From NCBI GenBank assembly GCA_016081115.2, contig JABTTQ020001116.1, forward strand, positions 55,049 through 119,048: a DNA stretch of 64,000 bases. The letters run 5' to 3'. The notes below the pieces were generated by a model. The model did not search any database and had not been told where the DNA came from. It was given only the letters and a program-made list of their open reading frames with translations. Every line of letters starts with the position of its first letter. Position 1 is the stretch's first letter. Shown piece after piece: positions 46,816-57,959 of the stretch. The DNA comes from Rehmannia glutinosa (lineage: Eukaryota; Streptophyta; Magnoliopsida; Lamiales; Orobanchaceae). The position numbers were made by a program, and so were the translations under genes.

Positions 46816-49460
46816 CATCACCGCTAATATTACGGAAATGCCGCGGGATCGACGGGTCGCATCCGTTTAACGATTGCACTGCGTTAGACGGTTTTGAGGA
46901 ATTTTTGTATTGTAAAAATAAACATAAAAACATATAGGCCACTTTAAAGGTTTTTGTTACAGTTTGACTTTGACTCAGTGTTTCTTGTTTATAGTGACAC
47001 ATTGACAAAATATTTATATAGGCGTACACAAATTCCTTGTACATTTTATCCATGTGGCACCAGGAGACCTGAAGAAATACTCCATGTGAATATATAACTA
47101 TTGTAGATTTATTGTGGATATACATAAATTCACACACAATAACACACAGTAAACATATATTGTATGCGACTATGCGTGTATTTCTCTAGAAATAACATCT
47201 ACTAGACCATTAGCGTTAATTGGAAATTTGGGCAGTCGATTTTAAGGAAAGTACGACAAATAATGAGATAATTTATCCTCTAGGCGGAATGTCAAACGCA
47301 CTTAATCATCAATTAATTAATAAGACTTTGTCTAATCGCCATTCTTCCGTGATAATATCATGGTATTAATGTTGATTATAGTGCTACTAGGAATAGTTTA
47401 ATCATATATATATGTGAAGAGGTACTAATTCTTTTGTTACATATAATTTGTATACATATTACGTGTATATTGATTAATTTCAAATATATATTTATTTTAC
47501 ACTTGACGCATAAATATTATATAAAATATAAGCTACGGTACAAAATTAAAATTAAATATGGTATCAATGCTACATTCTTAATACAATATATGTCAATGTT
47601 GCATAAACCACTAGGCACTATTTTTTTTAATATACTTTTAGCCGTTTCTTGGCCTCGTAGGCTCTACTTTTGGCCGAGGCGATTTTTCCACCGATTTAGA
47701 TATAATTGTCTCCCTAGGCTGATTTTTACAACACTACTATAAGAGTATAAGTACACATATAATTAAGGGGGAATTATTATATGTTGCGAATCATGGTGAT
47801 AAAAGAAACAGAAAAGGGAAAAAAAAAATGATGATTCTTGAAAATAATTAAATTAAAACCCTTCTAATGATAAAATCAAATTTCTCCAATTTGATTTAAG
47901 ACTTGTTTTAATTAACTCAATTTTTAGTAGTTTTTGCCAAATTTGAACCTTTTGGCTTTTGCTGCATATACCCGAAAATTAGGACAACAGGTCCAACTTG
48001 CTCTATAGTTTCTTAAATCATTACGAAATTCCAATTGACCAATTCCAGTAATTAACGACAATGACAACCAAAAAAATTAATTAATGAAAGTACTAAACAA
48101 ATTAAAATTCTTAACAACAATTTTCTTCCATGAACTTCGGTCTGCTCCCTGCCACAAGACATGCATAAATCTTAATTAAAACTGCAAAAACTATTAATAT
48201 AGGTTTTTTAAAAACGAAATACGAAATTTTAAATGAGCAGTGAGAAAGATGTATTAGTAAATAATTTGTTCTAAGCAATTCTTTTTTATTGGCGGTGCCA
48301 TGTGTTCGAGTGTTATTAAAAGTGATTAGAAAATGATATTATTATTATTATTTATTACCAATTACTAATTAAGTGTTTTTACAAACTTATCATTTCTTTT
48401 TACAGGTCATGTGGCAATGTCATATGACAGAATTGTATATATATTTATCAATAATGACTCACTGGAAGACGAGAAATCATAATTAAGATCAAATTAGTAT
48501 TTAGTAATATAAATTAGAAGACTGATGAAGTAATACTATAAAGGCTGGCAATAGCCAATAAGCGTGGGAATTTTTTTATCTTTATCTTTTTTATTTCATA
48601 GCGTGATTGGGAAAGGAAGCTGACGTACCCCTTTTGGCCATCTTAAATAAACCACCTCCTTAAAGAAAATATATATTTTTAAATGTACGAAGCATAATTT
48701 ATAAATTAAATATTAACCTAAGGAATATGTCATATTTTGAATAAAAATAAAGTCAAATGCATAATAAAATTGTGGAAGACATATTATATATAAATAGACC
48801 AAAATTTAATTCCATATATTGTAGCTTACACAATCGATGATGCATCATTATTTGCTTAAATATCCATCATCATTTGTTACACTAAAATTCTTGATATATA
48901 TACAAGTGGATTTTGTATAATAATAATGTTGGGATTTATTTAATTCTAAATTATTTAATTAATTGTCCAATATTATTAAATATTATTTGGTCACATATAT
49001 AGTTATCCCACCAACGTTATCACATTAAGCCCATGCGGTCGGCGAAACTTAACTCGACACCGGGGGACCAAAAATTGGAAGCAAATGTTTATTTTATATA
49101 ATAATAAAATTTAAAATATATTTTATATTTGCATCAAATACAATGTCAATACTCATCATTAAACATCCCTAAATTGTAATGTTATAAAAAGCGCTAGGCG
49201 CTAGCTAGTCGGGCAGCAGACTAGGGCCTAGCGCCTAGGCGGAGCTTTGACGGGGCCTGGGTAGGGTTAGGCGGGGCTTGGATTAAGTTTCATTGATCAT
49301 CATATTAATTTGAACTCATTAATTAATAATTACCAAATCAATACTATAATATATTAAAATTGATCCTAAACATATAAAAAGATAAAAAGAATGTTGGGGG
49401 GGGGAGCCCCCTTAGAATACACGTGAGTCCGTCTCGCATGCGGTCCATCACCTAAGAATA
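46816..49460. other. Intergenic DNA without genes
   Basis: AT-rich, no supported frame. At 48928 TGTTGGGATTTATTTAATTC looks like the start of a copia-type LTR but has no partner. At 49188-49260 there is a GC-rich palindrome-rich stretch (AGCGCTAGGCGCTAGC and CTAGCGCCTAGGCGG) of the kind found in plant DNA transposon ends. A G9 run with a C5 partner is at 49394-49412. Confidence 0.45.
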
Positions 49461-49465
49461 AAAGG

Positions 49466-49600
49466 CCTCTCCTTATTCATTTGTGAGCATTCTCAATTTT
49501 AAGTATTCTAAATTCTTTGTCCTTTGCTATGTATCTCCTTGTTCATTTGTGAGCATTCTCAATTTTAAGTGTTCTAAATTCTTTATCATTTGCTCTGTAA
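49466..49600. repeat. Two-copy tandem duplication, unit about 67 bp
   Basis: The unit contains TTCATTTGTGAGCATTCTCA followed by TTCTAAATTCTTT; copies begin at about 49468 and 49535 and differ at few positions. Confidence 0.8.
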
Positions 49601-49621
49601 TATTTATTCTACACGTGTTGA

Positions 49622-49674
49622 CTTGAACGTCGGAAAGCCTCCTGAGACAACCCAAAAAGGACCATCGGAAAGGT
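49622..49674. repeat. Minisatellite, unit about 33 bp (left part of the copia target)
   Basis: Units such as GAGACAACCC followed by AAGGACCATCGGAAA. The array continues at 56987-57085 on the other side of the copia complex, so the retrotransposon landed inside it. In all about four units. Confidence 0.75.
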
Positions 49675-50825
49675 TGTTGGGTAAAATTTTTCGGTGTATG
49701 GTTTTGTTTTTTTTTTTTTTGGAAAATGGCCGGATTTAGTGTATGGTTTGAGTCGAGGCGATTTAATCGTCTCGCAAGACGAAAACGCCCGTATACCGAG
49801 TGCTTACGATTCGGCTCGCCGCCTAAGATACAACGACTTTTAACAGATTAGGTTAGAAGAAGACAAAGAAACCGAACAACAAATAACAAAACAAGTGTTT
49901 GACTACTTTCAAGCTTTCAAGGAGGAAAATGGGCAAGATGCAAAATGCAATGCTCGATTTTATGTTATCCGATTAATTTCGTCTTTTCGTATGTTTTTCG
50001 GACACCTGGGGAACGACTATTATAGGCTTTAGACGCCCCGTATGGAAAGAACATGTCTTTTGGCTCGAAAAGACACCTTTTGATCGAACAGGACGCACTT
50101 TTGCTTGAGAAAGACGGCTAGACAAGACGGGCGTGCGTGCGGGCTCAACCTTTCGGCACGGCCAAGACGACCCAGACGCACGGGGCGTGCGCCGCCGTGC
50201 GTGTAGGCGGCAGACCACTCGGCGGAGTAGCACGACCCGACCGCACGGCGTCTTTCTTGCCCGTCTTGTGGGCCGAAAGTTTTTCCCAGTTGAACTCTTT
50301 TAATTAATTACAAAAATTAATTAAATCTATTTAATTAATTACAAAAATTAATTAAATATTTTAAAGGTTTTTGGTCCAAAAAGAATAAGGGCCCAAGCCC
50401 ACGACCCGCGACCGGACCGGGTCAACAGGCGGCGGGCGGGCGGCTACAGCGTGTGCGTTTGACCAAACCCACAAGACGAGGTCCTCTCCTTTAAAAACTT
50501 GGGTGCCCCAGGGGCCCAAACCCATTTGTCCAACTTAGGATAAATAAAATGTGCAACTTTATCTCCTTTTTTCCTATGTGGGATGGAGCATCTCTCCTCC
50601 CCCACATTTTCCATTTTCCATACCATTTATTTGTATTAAGTGGCTAACTTCTAGCATTAATTTCTCATTCACCCTAATCGGTTTGAGAAATTCAATGCTA
50701 TTCTCATCTACTCTCTTAGTAGAATTTTTACAAATAATTTAATTCCATTTTTCACAAATGGAAACCACTTAATTGCTTGGTCAAAATCGGGTCAACACCC
50801 CATTTATCAAAGACCAATTCCAACA
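49675..50825 (-). repeat. Copia complex LTR A
   Basis: 1151 bp. Contains a GC-rich stretch with CCGTGCG words (about 50100-50260), then two adjacent AT palindromes TTAATTAATTACAAAAATTA of about 31 bp (50297-50360), then a conserved CACCCCATTTATCAAAGACC near its end. Confidence 0.9.
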
Positions 50826-51404
50826 ATCCCCACATGAATGAAATTAATGCATGCGTGTATGCAGATTCGCTTGAAAGTCTCGTGGCGAATCGTTATTGCA
50901 TCAGGATAGGTAGCTTGTGGCTTTGAACCTTCCTTAGTAAGGTACTATCGGATTTACTAGCCGCTAGTGACGCGATGTCTTGAACTACTCACCGTTTGTG
51001 TAAACCAAGTCAACAAGATTTACACAATAACAACTCTAACACTTGTTGTTCTCACGTTGTGTACATTTTCGGCCCTGGACCATATCTTAGATTCATAAAT
51101 GTTTCATTTGAAGCGGCCATTACTTCTCACTTATATAGGTGATCTCTATTGAAGAAAGTATCTGCAATACTCCACCTTTCGGTATAGGAATCATTAAAAG
51201 TCTTAAACTTAACCTCACCACATTCAAGCAGGTTTAAATACACTTGGATGTATCGAGAATGAGCTAACACATTTTCCAAGTGTTCAAATTTGAACATTCA
51301 TAACTTAGTTGTCCCATTGAACCAAGGTCTTGGGATCTCCAATTCACAAGGTTGGGTTACCGCTATGAACATTCTTTAAGTTGTGGATTTTAAACCCATT
51401 CTCC

Positions 51405-51593
51405 TTAACAGTTTATCTGGTGATCTCGATTTATGCCTTTTGTAAGCGGATCCGCAAGGTTTTCCTTTGACTTCACGTAGTCAACCGAAATAACCCCATT
51501 CGAAATCAACCGTTTATTGGTATTATGTCTCCGACAAAAATGTCTAGACTTACCTCTTTCCTTTGCACAAAAGGACACTTTTAATAAATACAA
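51405..51593 (-). pseudogene. RNase H C-terminus, internal region 1 of the copia complex
   Basis: KSRHFCRRHNTNKRLISNG followed by DYVKSKENLADPLTKGINR, the usual end of copia pol. The rest of pol is absent; sequence between here and gag (about 51600-52075) is not recognisable coding. Confidence 0.8.
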
Positions 51594-52078
51594 TATTTAA
51601 TGATCGTACCATCACTTATATCATAAATGCTGAATTTATATTTCTTTGGGCTTCTACTTTTTCCAAAGCACCCCCACATTTCAAGGCAATCTCCTTTATG
51701 TGGGTTGCTTAAAAGTCAAGCTCCCCTTTCAACTTCCGGTATCTAGTTTAACACAAGATCATCCGGAATTCTTATGGCTCTCGGCCATTTTTATTTTGTT
51801 AGAACATTGTCCTGACAATCCAGTTAGAACCTCGTTCTACCAGATTTCAGATCTTAGTTCCAACAACTCCATCTTTTACAAGGTGTGTACCCTTTGATGT
51901 TATCACATCTTTAGTAAGACTTCAGATTCAAATTGTTACGGTGTCTGCCTCTAGTGTTACAACACTTTCGAGAACACCTCATGCAAATGTGGTTTCGGTG
52001 TTTACAATACTTTTGGCAACACCTTCTGTTACATTAAAAAATGCAACAGAAACTCCACTGGTGTTCCACAAAGTATGA

Positions 52079-52726
52079 TCATACCCCCACATTTGCCGAT
52101 TTCCATTCGGAATCCCGGTTGTCTTCCTCAATCCGAAGTCGAACTATCAAATCCTCAAGCCCCATATCCTTTCGCTTGTGCTTGAGATAGTTCTTAAAAT
52201 CTTTCCACGATGGCGGCAATTTTTCGATAATTGCAGCCACTTGAAAGGACTCGTTCAGAATCATCCCTTCAGACACTAAGTCGTGAAGTATGATCTGAAT
52301 TTCTTGCACTTGGCTAATCACCGTCTTGGTGTCAACCATCTTATAATCCAGAAATTTACCGACTACAAATTTCTTTGCACCGCATCTTCATTTTATACTT
52401 TTTCTCCAAAGAGTCCCACAACTCTTTGGACGTTTTGAACGAACTATAGCGTTATACAAGGTATCGTCTAGTCCATTCAAAATATAATTCCGACAAAGGA
52501 AATCGGTGTTATGCCAAGCATCCACTGGCGATTCTCCGTTCATTGTCGGATTCTTCATTACCAACGCAGGGTTCCTCCTTCACGAAACGAGACAAACCCC
52601 CAAGGTAGTCACGTGAAACAAAGATCTTCTGTTGCCATCTTTTGAAGTCGACAGGAGAATTTCGTTGGTTTTCGCCATGAGCAGGAGCAGAACCTTCGAA
52701 ACTTGAGTGACCGATCCTGAAGCCAT
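52079..52726 (-). pseudogene. Copia gag (UBN2-type) remnant, internal region 1
   Basis: Starts at MASGSVTQ (ATG 52726). The well-preserved part is 52339-52079: VAAIIEKLPPSWKDFKNYLK followed by HKRKDMGLEDLIVRLRIEEDN, typical of copia gag. Frame breaks lie between 52726 and 52339. No zinc knuckle follows. Confidence 0.8.
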
Positions 52727-52776
52727 CGTCTTCAACAGAAACAAAAACAAAAAAATTTTCATTTTCGCCTTGCGAT

Positions 52777-53931
52777 TGTTGGGTAAAATTTTACGGTGTA
52801 TGGTTTCGTTTTTTGAAAATAATTTGGATTTAGTGTATGGTTTAAGTCGAGGCCCGATTTCGAATCGTCTCCGCAAGATTTAAAACGCCCGTATACCGAG
52901 TGCTTACGGTTCGGCGCTCGCCTCTAAGATAACGACTTTTAACAGTTCCGGTTAGCGGCAAGACAAAGAAACCGGAACAACAATAACAAAACAAGTGTTT
53001 GACTACTTTCAAGCTTTCAAGGAGGAAAATGGGCAAGATGCAAAATGCAATGCTCGATTTTATGTTATCCGATTAATTTCGTCTTTTTCGTATGTTTTTC
53101 GACACCGGGAACGACAAATATAGGCTTTAGACGCCCGTATGGAAAGAACATGTCTTTTGGCTCGAAAAGACACCTTTTGCATGAACAGACGCACTACGCG
53201 CAGGAGAGCACGGCTAGACGCGCGGGCGTGCGTGCAGGCTCAACCTTTCGGCACCCAAAGACGACCCAGACGCGCGGGCGCCGCCCGCGTGCGTGGCAGA
53301 CCACTCGGCAGAGTAAGCACGACCCGACCGCACGGGCGTGCTCCTGCCCGTGCGCGGGGCCGAAAGTTTTTCCCAGTTGAACTCTTTTAATTAATTACAA
53401 AAAATTAATTAAATCTATTTAATTAATTACAAAAATTAATTAAATATTTTAAAGGTTTTTGGTCCAAAAAGAATAAGGGCCCAAGCCCACGGCCCACGAC
53501 CGCGACCCGGACCGGTCGGGCCGGCCGGGCGGGGGCGGCTTAAGGCGGCAGGCGTGTGCGTTTGACCAAACCCACAAGCATGTAGGTCCTCTCCCTTTAA
53601 AAACTTGGGTGCCCCAAGGGCCCAAACCCATTTGTCCAACTTAGGATAAATAAAATGTGCAACTTTATCTCCTTTTTCCTATGTGGGATGGAGCATCTCT
53701 CCTCCCCCACATTTTCCATTTTCCATACCATTTATTTGTATTAAGTGGCTAACTTCTAGCATTAATTTCTCATTCAATTTAATCGGTTTGAGAAATTCGA
53801 ATGCTATTCTCATCTACTCTCTTAGTAGAATTTTTACAAATAATTTAATTCCATTTTTCACAAATGGAAACCACTTAATTGCTTGGTCAAAATCGGGTCA
53901 ACACCCCATTTATCAAAGACCAATTCCAACA
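52777..53931 (-). repeat. Copia complex LTR B (middle, shared)
   Basis: 1155 bp. Same organisation as LTR A, including the twin AT palindromes (about 53387-53452). A polypurine tract lies on one side and the gag leader on the other. Confidence 0.9.
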
Positions 53932-54507
53932 ATCCCCCACATGAATGAAATTAATGCATGCGTGTATGCAGATTCGCTTGAAAGTCTCGGCCGAATCGTT
54001 ATTGCATCAGGATAGGTAGCTTGTGGCTTTGAACCTTCCTTAGTAAGGTACTATCGGATTTACTAGCCGCTTAGTGACGCGATGTCTTGAACTACTCACC
54101 GTTTGTGTAAACCAAGTCAACAAGATTTACACAATAACAACTCTAACACTTGTTGTTCTCACGTTGTGTACATTTCTACTGGACCATATCTTAGATTCAT
54201 AAGTGTTTCATTTGAAGCGGCCATTACTTCTCACTTATATAGGTGATCTCCTATTGAAGAAAGTATCCGCAATACTCCACCTTTCGGTATAGGAATCATT
54301 AAAAGTCTTAAACTTAACCTCACCACATTCAAGCAGGTTTAAATACACTGGATGTATCGAGAATGAGCTAACACATTTTCCAAGTGTTCACCGAACATTC
54401 ATAACTTAGTTGTCCCATTGAACCGAGGTCTTGGGATCTCCAATTCACAAGGTTGGAGTTACCGCTTATGAACATTCTTTAAGTTGTGGATTTTAAACCC
54501 ATTCTCC

Positions 54508-54696
54508 TTAATTTATACTCTGGTGATCTCGATTTATGCCTTTTGTAAGCGGATCCGCAAGGTTTTCCTTTGACTTCACGTAGTCAACCGAAATAACCCC
54601 ATTCGAAATCAACCGTTTATTGGTATTATGTCTCCGACAAAAATGTCTAGACTTACCTCTTTCCTTTGCACAAAAGGACACTTTTAATAAATACAA
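54508..54696 (-). pseudogene. RNase H C-terminus, internal region 2 of the copia complex
   Basis: Identical in sequence to the fragment at 51405-51593 for almost its full length, again cut off from the rest of pol at the same place. Confidence 0.8.
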
Positions 54697-55169
54697 TATT
54701 TAATGATCGTACCATCACTTATATCATAAATGCTGAATTTATTTCTTTGGGCTTACTTTTTCCAAAGCACCCCCACATTTCAAGGCAATCTCCTTTATGT
54801 GGGTTGCTTAAAAGTCAAGCTCCTTTCAACTTCCGGTATCTAGTTTAACACAAGATCATCAAGAATTTTATGGCTCTCGGCCATTTTTATTTTGTTAGAA
54901 CATTGTCCTCGACAATCCAGGTTAGAACCCGTTCTACCGATTTCAGATCTTAGTTCCAACAACTCCATCTTTTACAAGGTGTGTACCCTTTGATGTTATC
55001 ACATCTTTAGTAAGACTTGATTCAAATTGTTACGATTATCCGCTCAGTGTTACAACACTTTCGAGAACACCTCATGCAAATGTGGTTTCGGTGTTTACAA
55101 TACTTTTGGCAACACCTTCATTACATTAAAAATGCAAATGTAAAACTCCACCGTGTTCCACAAAGTATG

Positions 55170-55816
55170 ATCATACCCCACATTTGCCGATTTCCATTGA
55201 ATCCCGGTTGTCTTCCTCAATCCAGTCGAACTATCAAATCCTGCCCCCATATCCTTTCTCTTGTGCTTGAGATAGTTCTTAAAATCTTTCCACGATGGCG
55301 GCAATTTTTCGATAATTGCAGCCACTTGAAAGAATCTCGCTCGTAATCATCCCTTCGCACTAAGTCGTGAAGTATGATCTCGAATTTCTTGCACTGGCTA
55401 ATCACTATCTTGGTGTCAACCATCTTATAATCCTTAAATTTACCGACTACAAATTTCTTTTCGACCGAAGATCTTCTATTTTATACTTTTTCTCCAAAGA
55501 GTCCCACAACTCTTTGGGCGTTTTAACGAACTATAGGCGTTATACAAGGTATCGTCTAGTCCATTCAAAATATAATTCCGACAAAGGAAATCGTGTTATG
55601 CCAAGCATCCACGGCGATTCTCCGTTCATTGTCGGATTCTTCATTACCAACGCCAGGGGTTCCTCCTTCACGAAACGAGAAGATGACCCCAAGTAGTCAC
55701 GCAGAACAAAGATCTTCCGCATTTGCCATCTTTTGAAGTCCGACACGGAGAATTTCGTTGGTTTTCGCCATGAGCAGGAGCGAACCTTGAAACTGAGTGA
55801 CCGATCCTGAAGCCAT
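55170..55816 (-). pseudogene. Copia gag (UBN2-type) remnant, internal region 2
   Basis: ATG 55816 (MASGSVT). Contains FLKRW/DFKRWQMRKIFVLRDYLG-like sequence (near 55740-55690), ALVMKNPTMNGESP (near 55660) and AAIIEKLPPSWKDFKNYLK (near 55320-55265). More frame breaks than copy 1. Confidence 0.75.
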
Positions 55817-55863
55817 CGTCTTTCTGAAACAAAACAAAAAAATTTTCATTTTCGTCTTGCGAT

Positions 55864-56986
55864 TGTTGGGTAAAATTTTCGGTGTATGGTTTGTTTTTGG
55901 AAAACGGCCGGATTTAGTGTATGGTTTAAGTCGGCTGATTTCGAATCGTCTCCCGCAAGATTTAAAAACGCCCGTATACCGAGTGCTTACGGTTACCGGC
56001 GCGCCTAAGATACTAACGACTTTTGGTCAGAGTTCAGGTTAGAAAGACAAAAAACTAGGAACAACAAATGAACAAAACAAGTGTTTGACTACTTTCAAGC
56101 TTTCAAGGAGGAAAATGGGCAAGATGCAAAATGCAATGCTCGATTTTATGTTATCCGATTAATTTCGTCTTTTTCGTATGTTTTTCGACACCAGGAACGA
56201 CAAATATAGGCTTTAGACGCCAGATGGAAAGAACATGTCTTTTGGCTCGAAAAAGACACCTTTTGACATCGGCAGACGCACTCGCTGCAGAGAAAGACGG
56301 CTAGACAAGACGGGGCGCAGGCGTGCAGCGAGCTCAACCTTTTCGGACACCAAAGACGACCCACGCACGGCGTGCGCCGCCCGTGCGTGTAGGGCGGCAC
56401 CGGTAGCAGTAGCACGACCCGACCGCACGGGCGTGCTCTCGCCCGTCTTGTGGGCCGAAAGTTTTTCCAGTTGAACTTTTAATTAATTACAAAAATTAAT
56501 TAAATCTATTTAATTAATTACAAAAATTAATTAAATATTTTAAAGGTTTTTGGTCCAAAAAGAATAAGGGCCCAAGCCAGTGTCGGCCGACCTACGGGGC
56601 GTACAGGCGTGTGCGTTTGACCAAACCCACAAGATGTAGGTCCTCTCCCTTTAAAAACTCGGGGTGCCCCTGGCCCAAACCCATTTGTCCAACTTAGGAT
56701 AAATAAAGTGTGCAACTTTATCTCCTTTTTTCCTATGTGGGATGGAGATCTCTCCTCCCCCACATTTTCCATTTTCCATACCATTTATTTGTATTAAGTG
56801 GCTAACTTCTAGCATTAATTTCTCATTCACCCGGAATCGGTTTGAGAAATTCGGAATGCTATTCTCATCTACTCTCTTAGTAGAATTTTTACAAATAATT
56901 TAATTCTATTTTTCACAAATGGAAACCACTTAATTGCTTGGTCAAAATCGGGTCAACACCCCATTTATCAAAGACCAATTCCAACA
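55864..56986 (-). repeat. Copia complex LTR C
   Basis: 1123 bp, the shortest of the three; most of the difference is in small deletions in the GC-rich part. It ends CCAACA directly before the AAGGT target duplication. Confidence 0.9.
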
Positions 56987-57085
56987 AAGGTCTCCTTGGA
57001 CAACCCCAAGGACCATCAAATGCCTCCCGAGACAACCCCAAGGACCGCCGGAAATGTCTCCCTAAAACAACCTTAAGGACCATCT
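56987..57085. repeat. Minisatellite, unit about 33 bp (right part)
   Basis: GGACAACCCCAAGGACCATC, GAGACAACCCCAAGGACCGC and AAACAACCTTAAGGACCATC in successive units, continuing the array at 49622-49674. Confidence 0.75.
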
Positions 57086-57959
57086 AACGTTTGTTGGTGT
57101 TGGAGATAAATCGGAAAAGAATTTACTAGCTCAGGAGATGAAATCAATCGACTCATCAAATACCTTAAATTCGAAAGTGATCTACAATTTTGAGGAACAT
57201 CAAATAACATATATAGATAGATCTTAAAAACATATAAATTAAACTTTTACTCTAAATCATGATTGTATGTACTTGTTTTAGACATAATTACATGTATATA
57301 TTCTCACTAGAATTATAAATAAAAATTTAACCTAGATAAAATCTCCAAAAGGTTGGTCGGCAAGCTCTATAAAACAATAACTAATTTATTTTTTCCAAGT
57401 CAATTATAATAGTACAAGCCTAAGAATTTTTCAAGAATCACTGAATCTGGTTCCCTAGCCATCCGAAGAATCGTGCCATTATTAACTATCAATTTTTTTT
57501 AGTTATACTTTTTTCAATTAATAGTTATTATATTCAGGCCAATCAACTGCAAATACAGAACAACTACCAAAGTCTTGCGCAAATAAGTCTATTATTTTTA
57601 TTTCTGAGTACACATGCGCAAATAATTGGATTAGTCTTCAATGGGGTTGATTTGAATATATAGACATGTATATAAAAATCTTGAATTAATTTTTTTTGCT
57701 CAAGTCAATCACTCAACTGCATCAATATGTATGTCGGATGAGATATTCCAAAATCATATTTCATTTTCTATTTTAACGCACTGGTGTTTGACACGTGTAT
57801 AACACTTATCATAGCAATACAAATATTTTGCGAGCAACCAATTTCGTTTGGACATGTGTTTTTTTTTTTTATCTAAAATTGAAATTTTGATACCAAAAAT
57901 ATGTATTTTTCAAAAAAAAAAAAATCACAAAAACCGTAAAAGTTTCACATCTGCAATAT
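57086..57959. other. Intergenic DNA upstream of the PPR gene
   Basis: AT-rich, no supported gene. A G-box-like ACACGTGT stands at about 57791-57798, and A/T homopolymers at about 57858 and 57911. The PPR promoter is presumably here, but I cannot fix a TATA box. Confidence 0.4.

Larger units (their letters stand above)
49675..56986 (-). mobile_element. Ty1/copia complex: LTR-internal-LTR-internal-LTR with intact TSD
   Basis: Three LTRs (49675-50825, 52777-53931, 55864-56986; plus-strand ends TGTTGGGTAAAA and CCAATTCCAACA) enclose two internal regions of about 1.9 kb. The whole block is flanked by the 5-bp direct repeat AAGGT (49670-49674 and 56987-56991), the size copia integrases make. It reads on the minus strand: polypurine tract CATGTGGGGGATTG beside the LTR start, gag at the 5-prime end, and only the last part of RNase H at the 3-prime end. 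Protease, integrase and most of RT are missing in both internal regions, so it is non-autonomous. Confidence 0.92.

Noticed and set aside
48928..49080. Start of another copia LTR (TGTTGGGATTTATTT)
   Set aside because: No second copy, primer site or coding sequence nearby; the match to LTR-like starts is too short.
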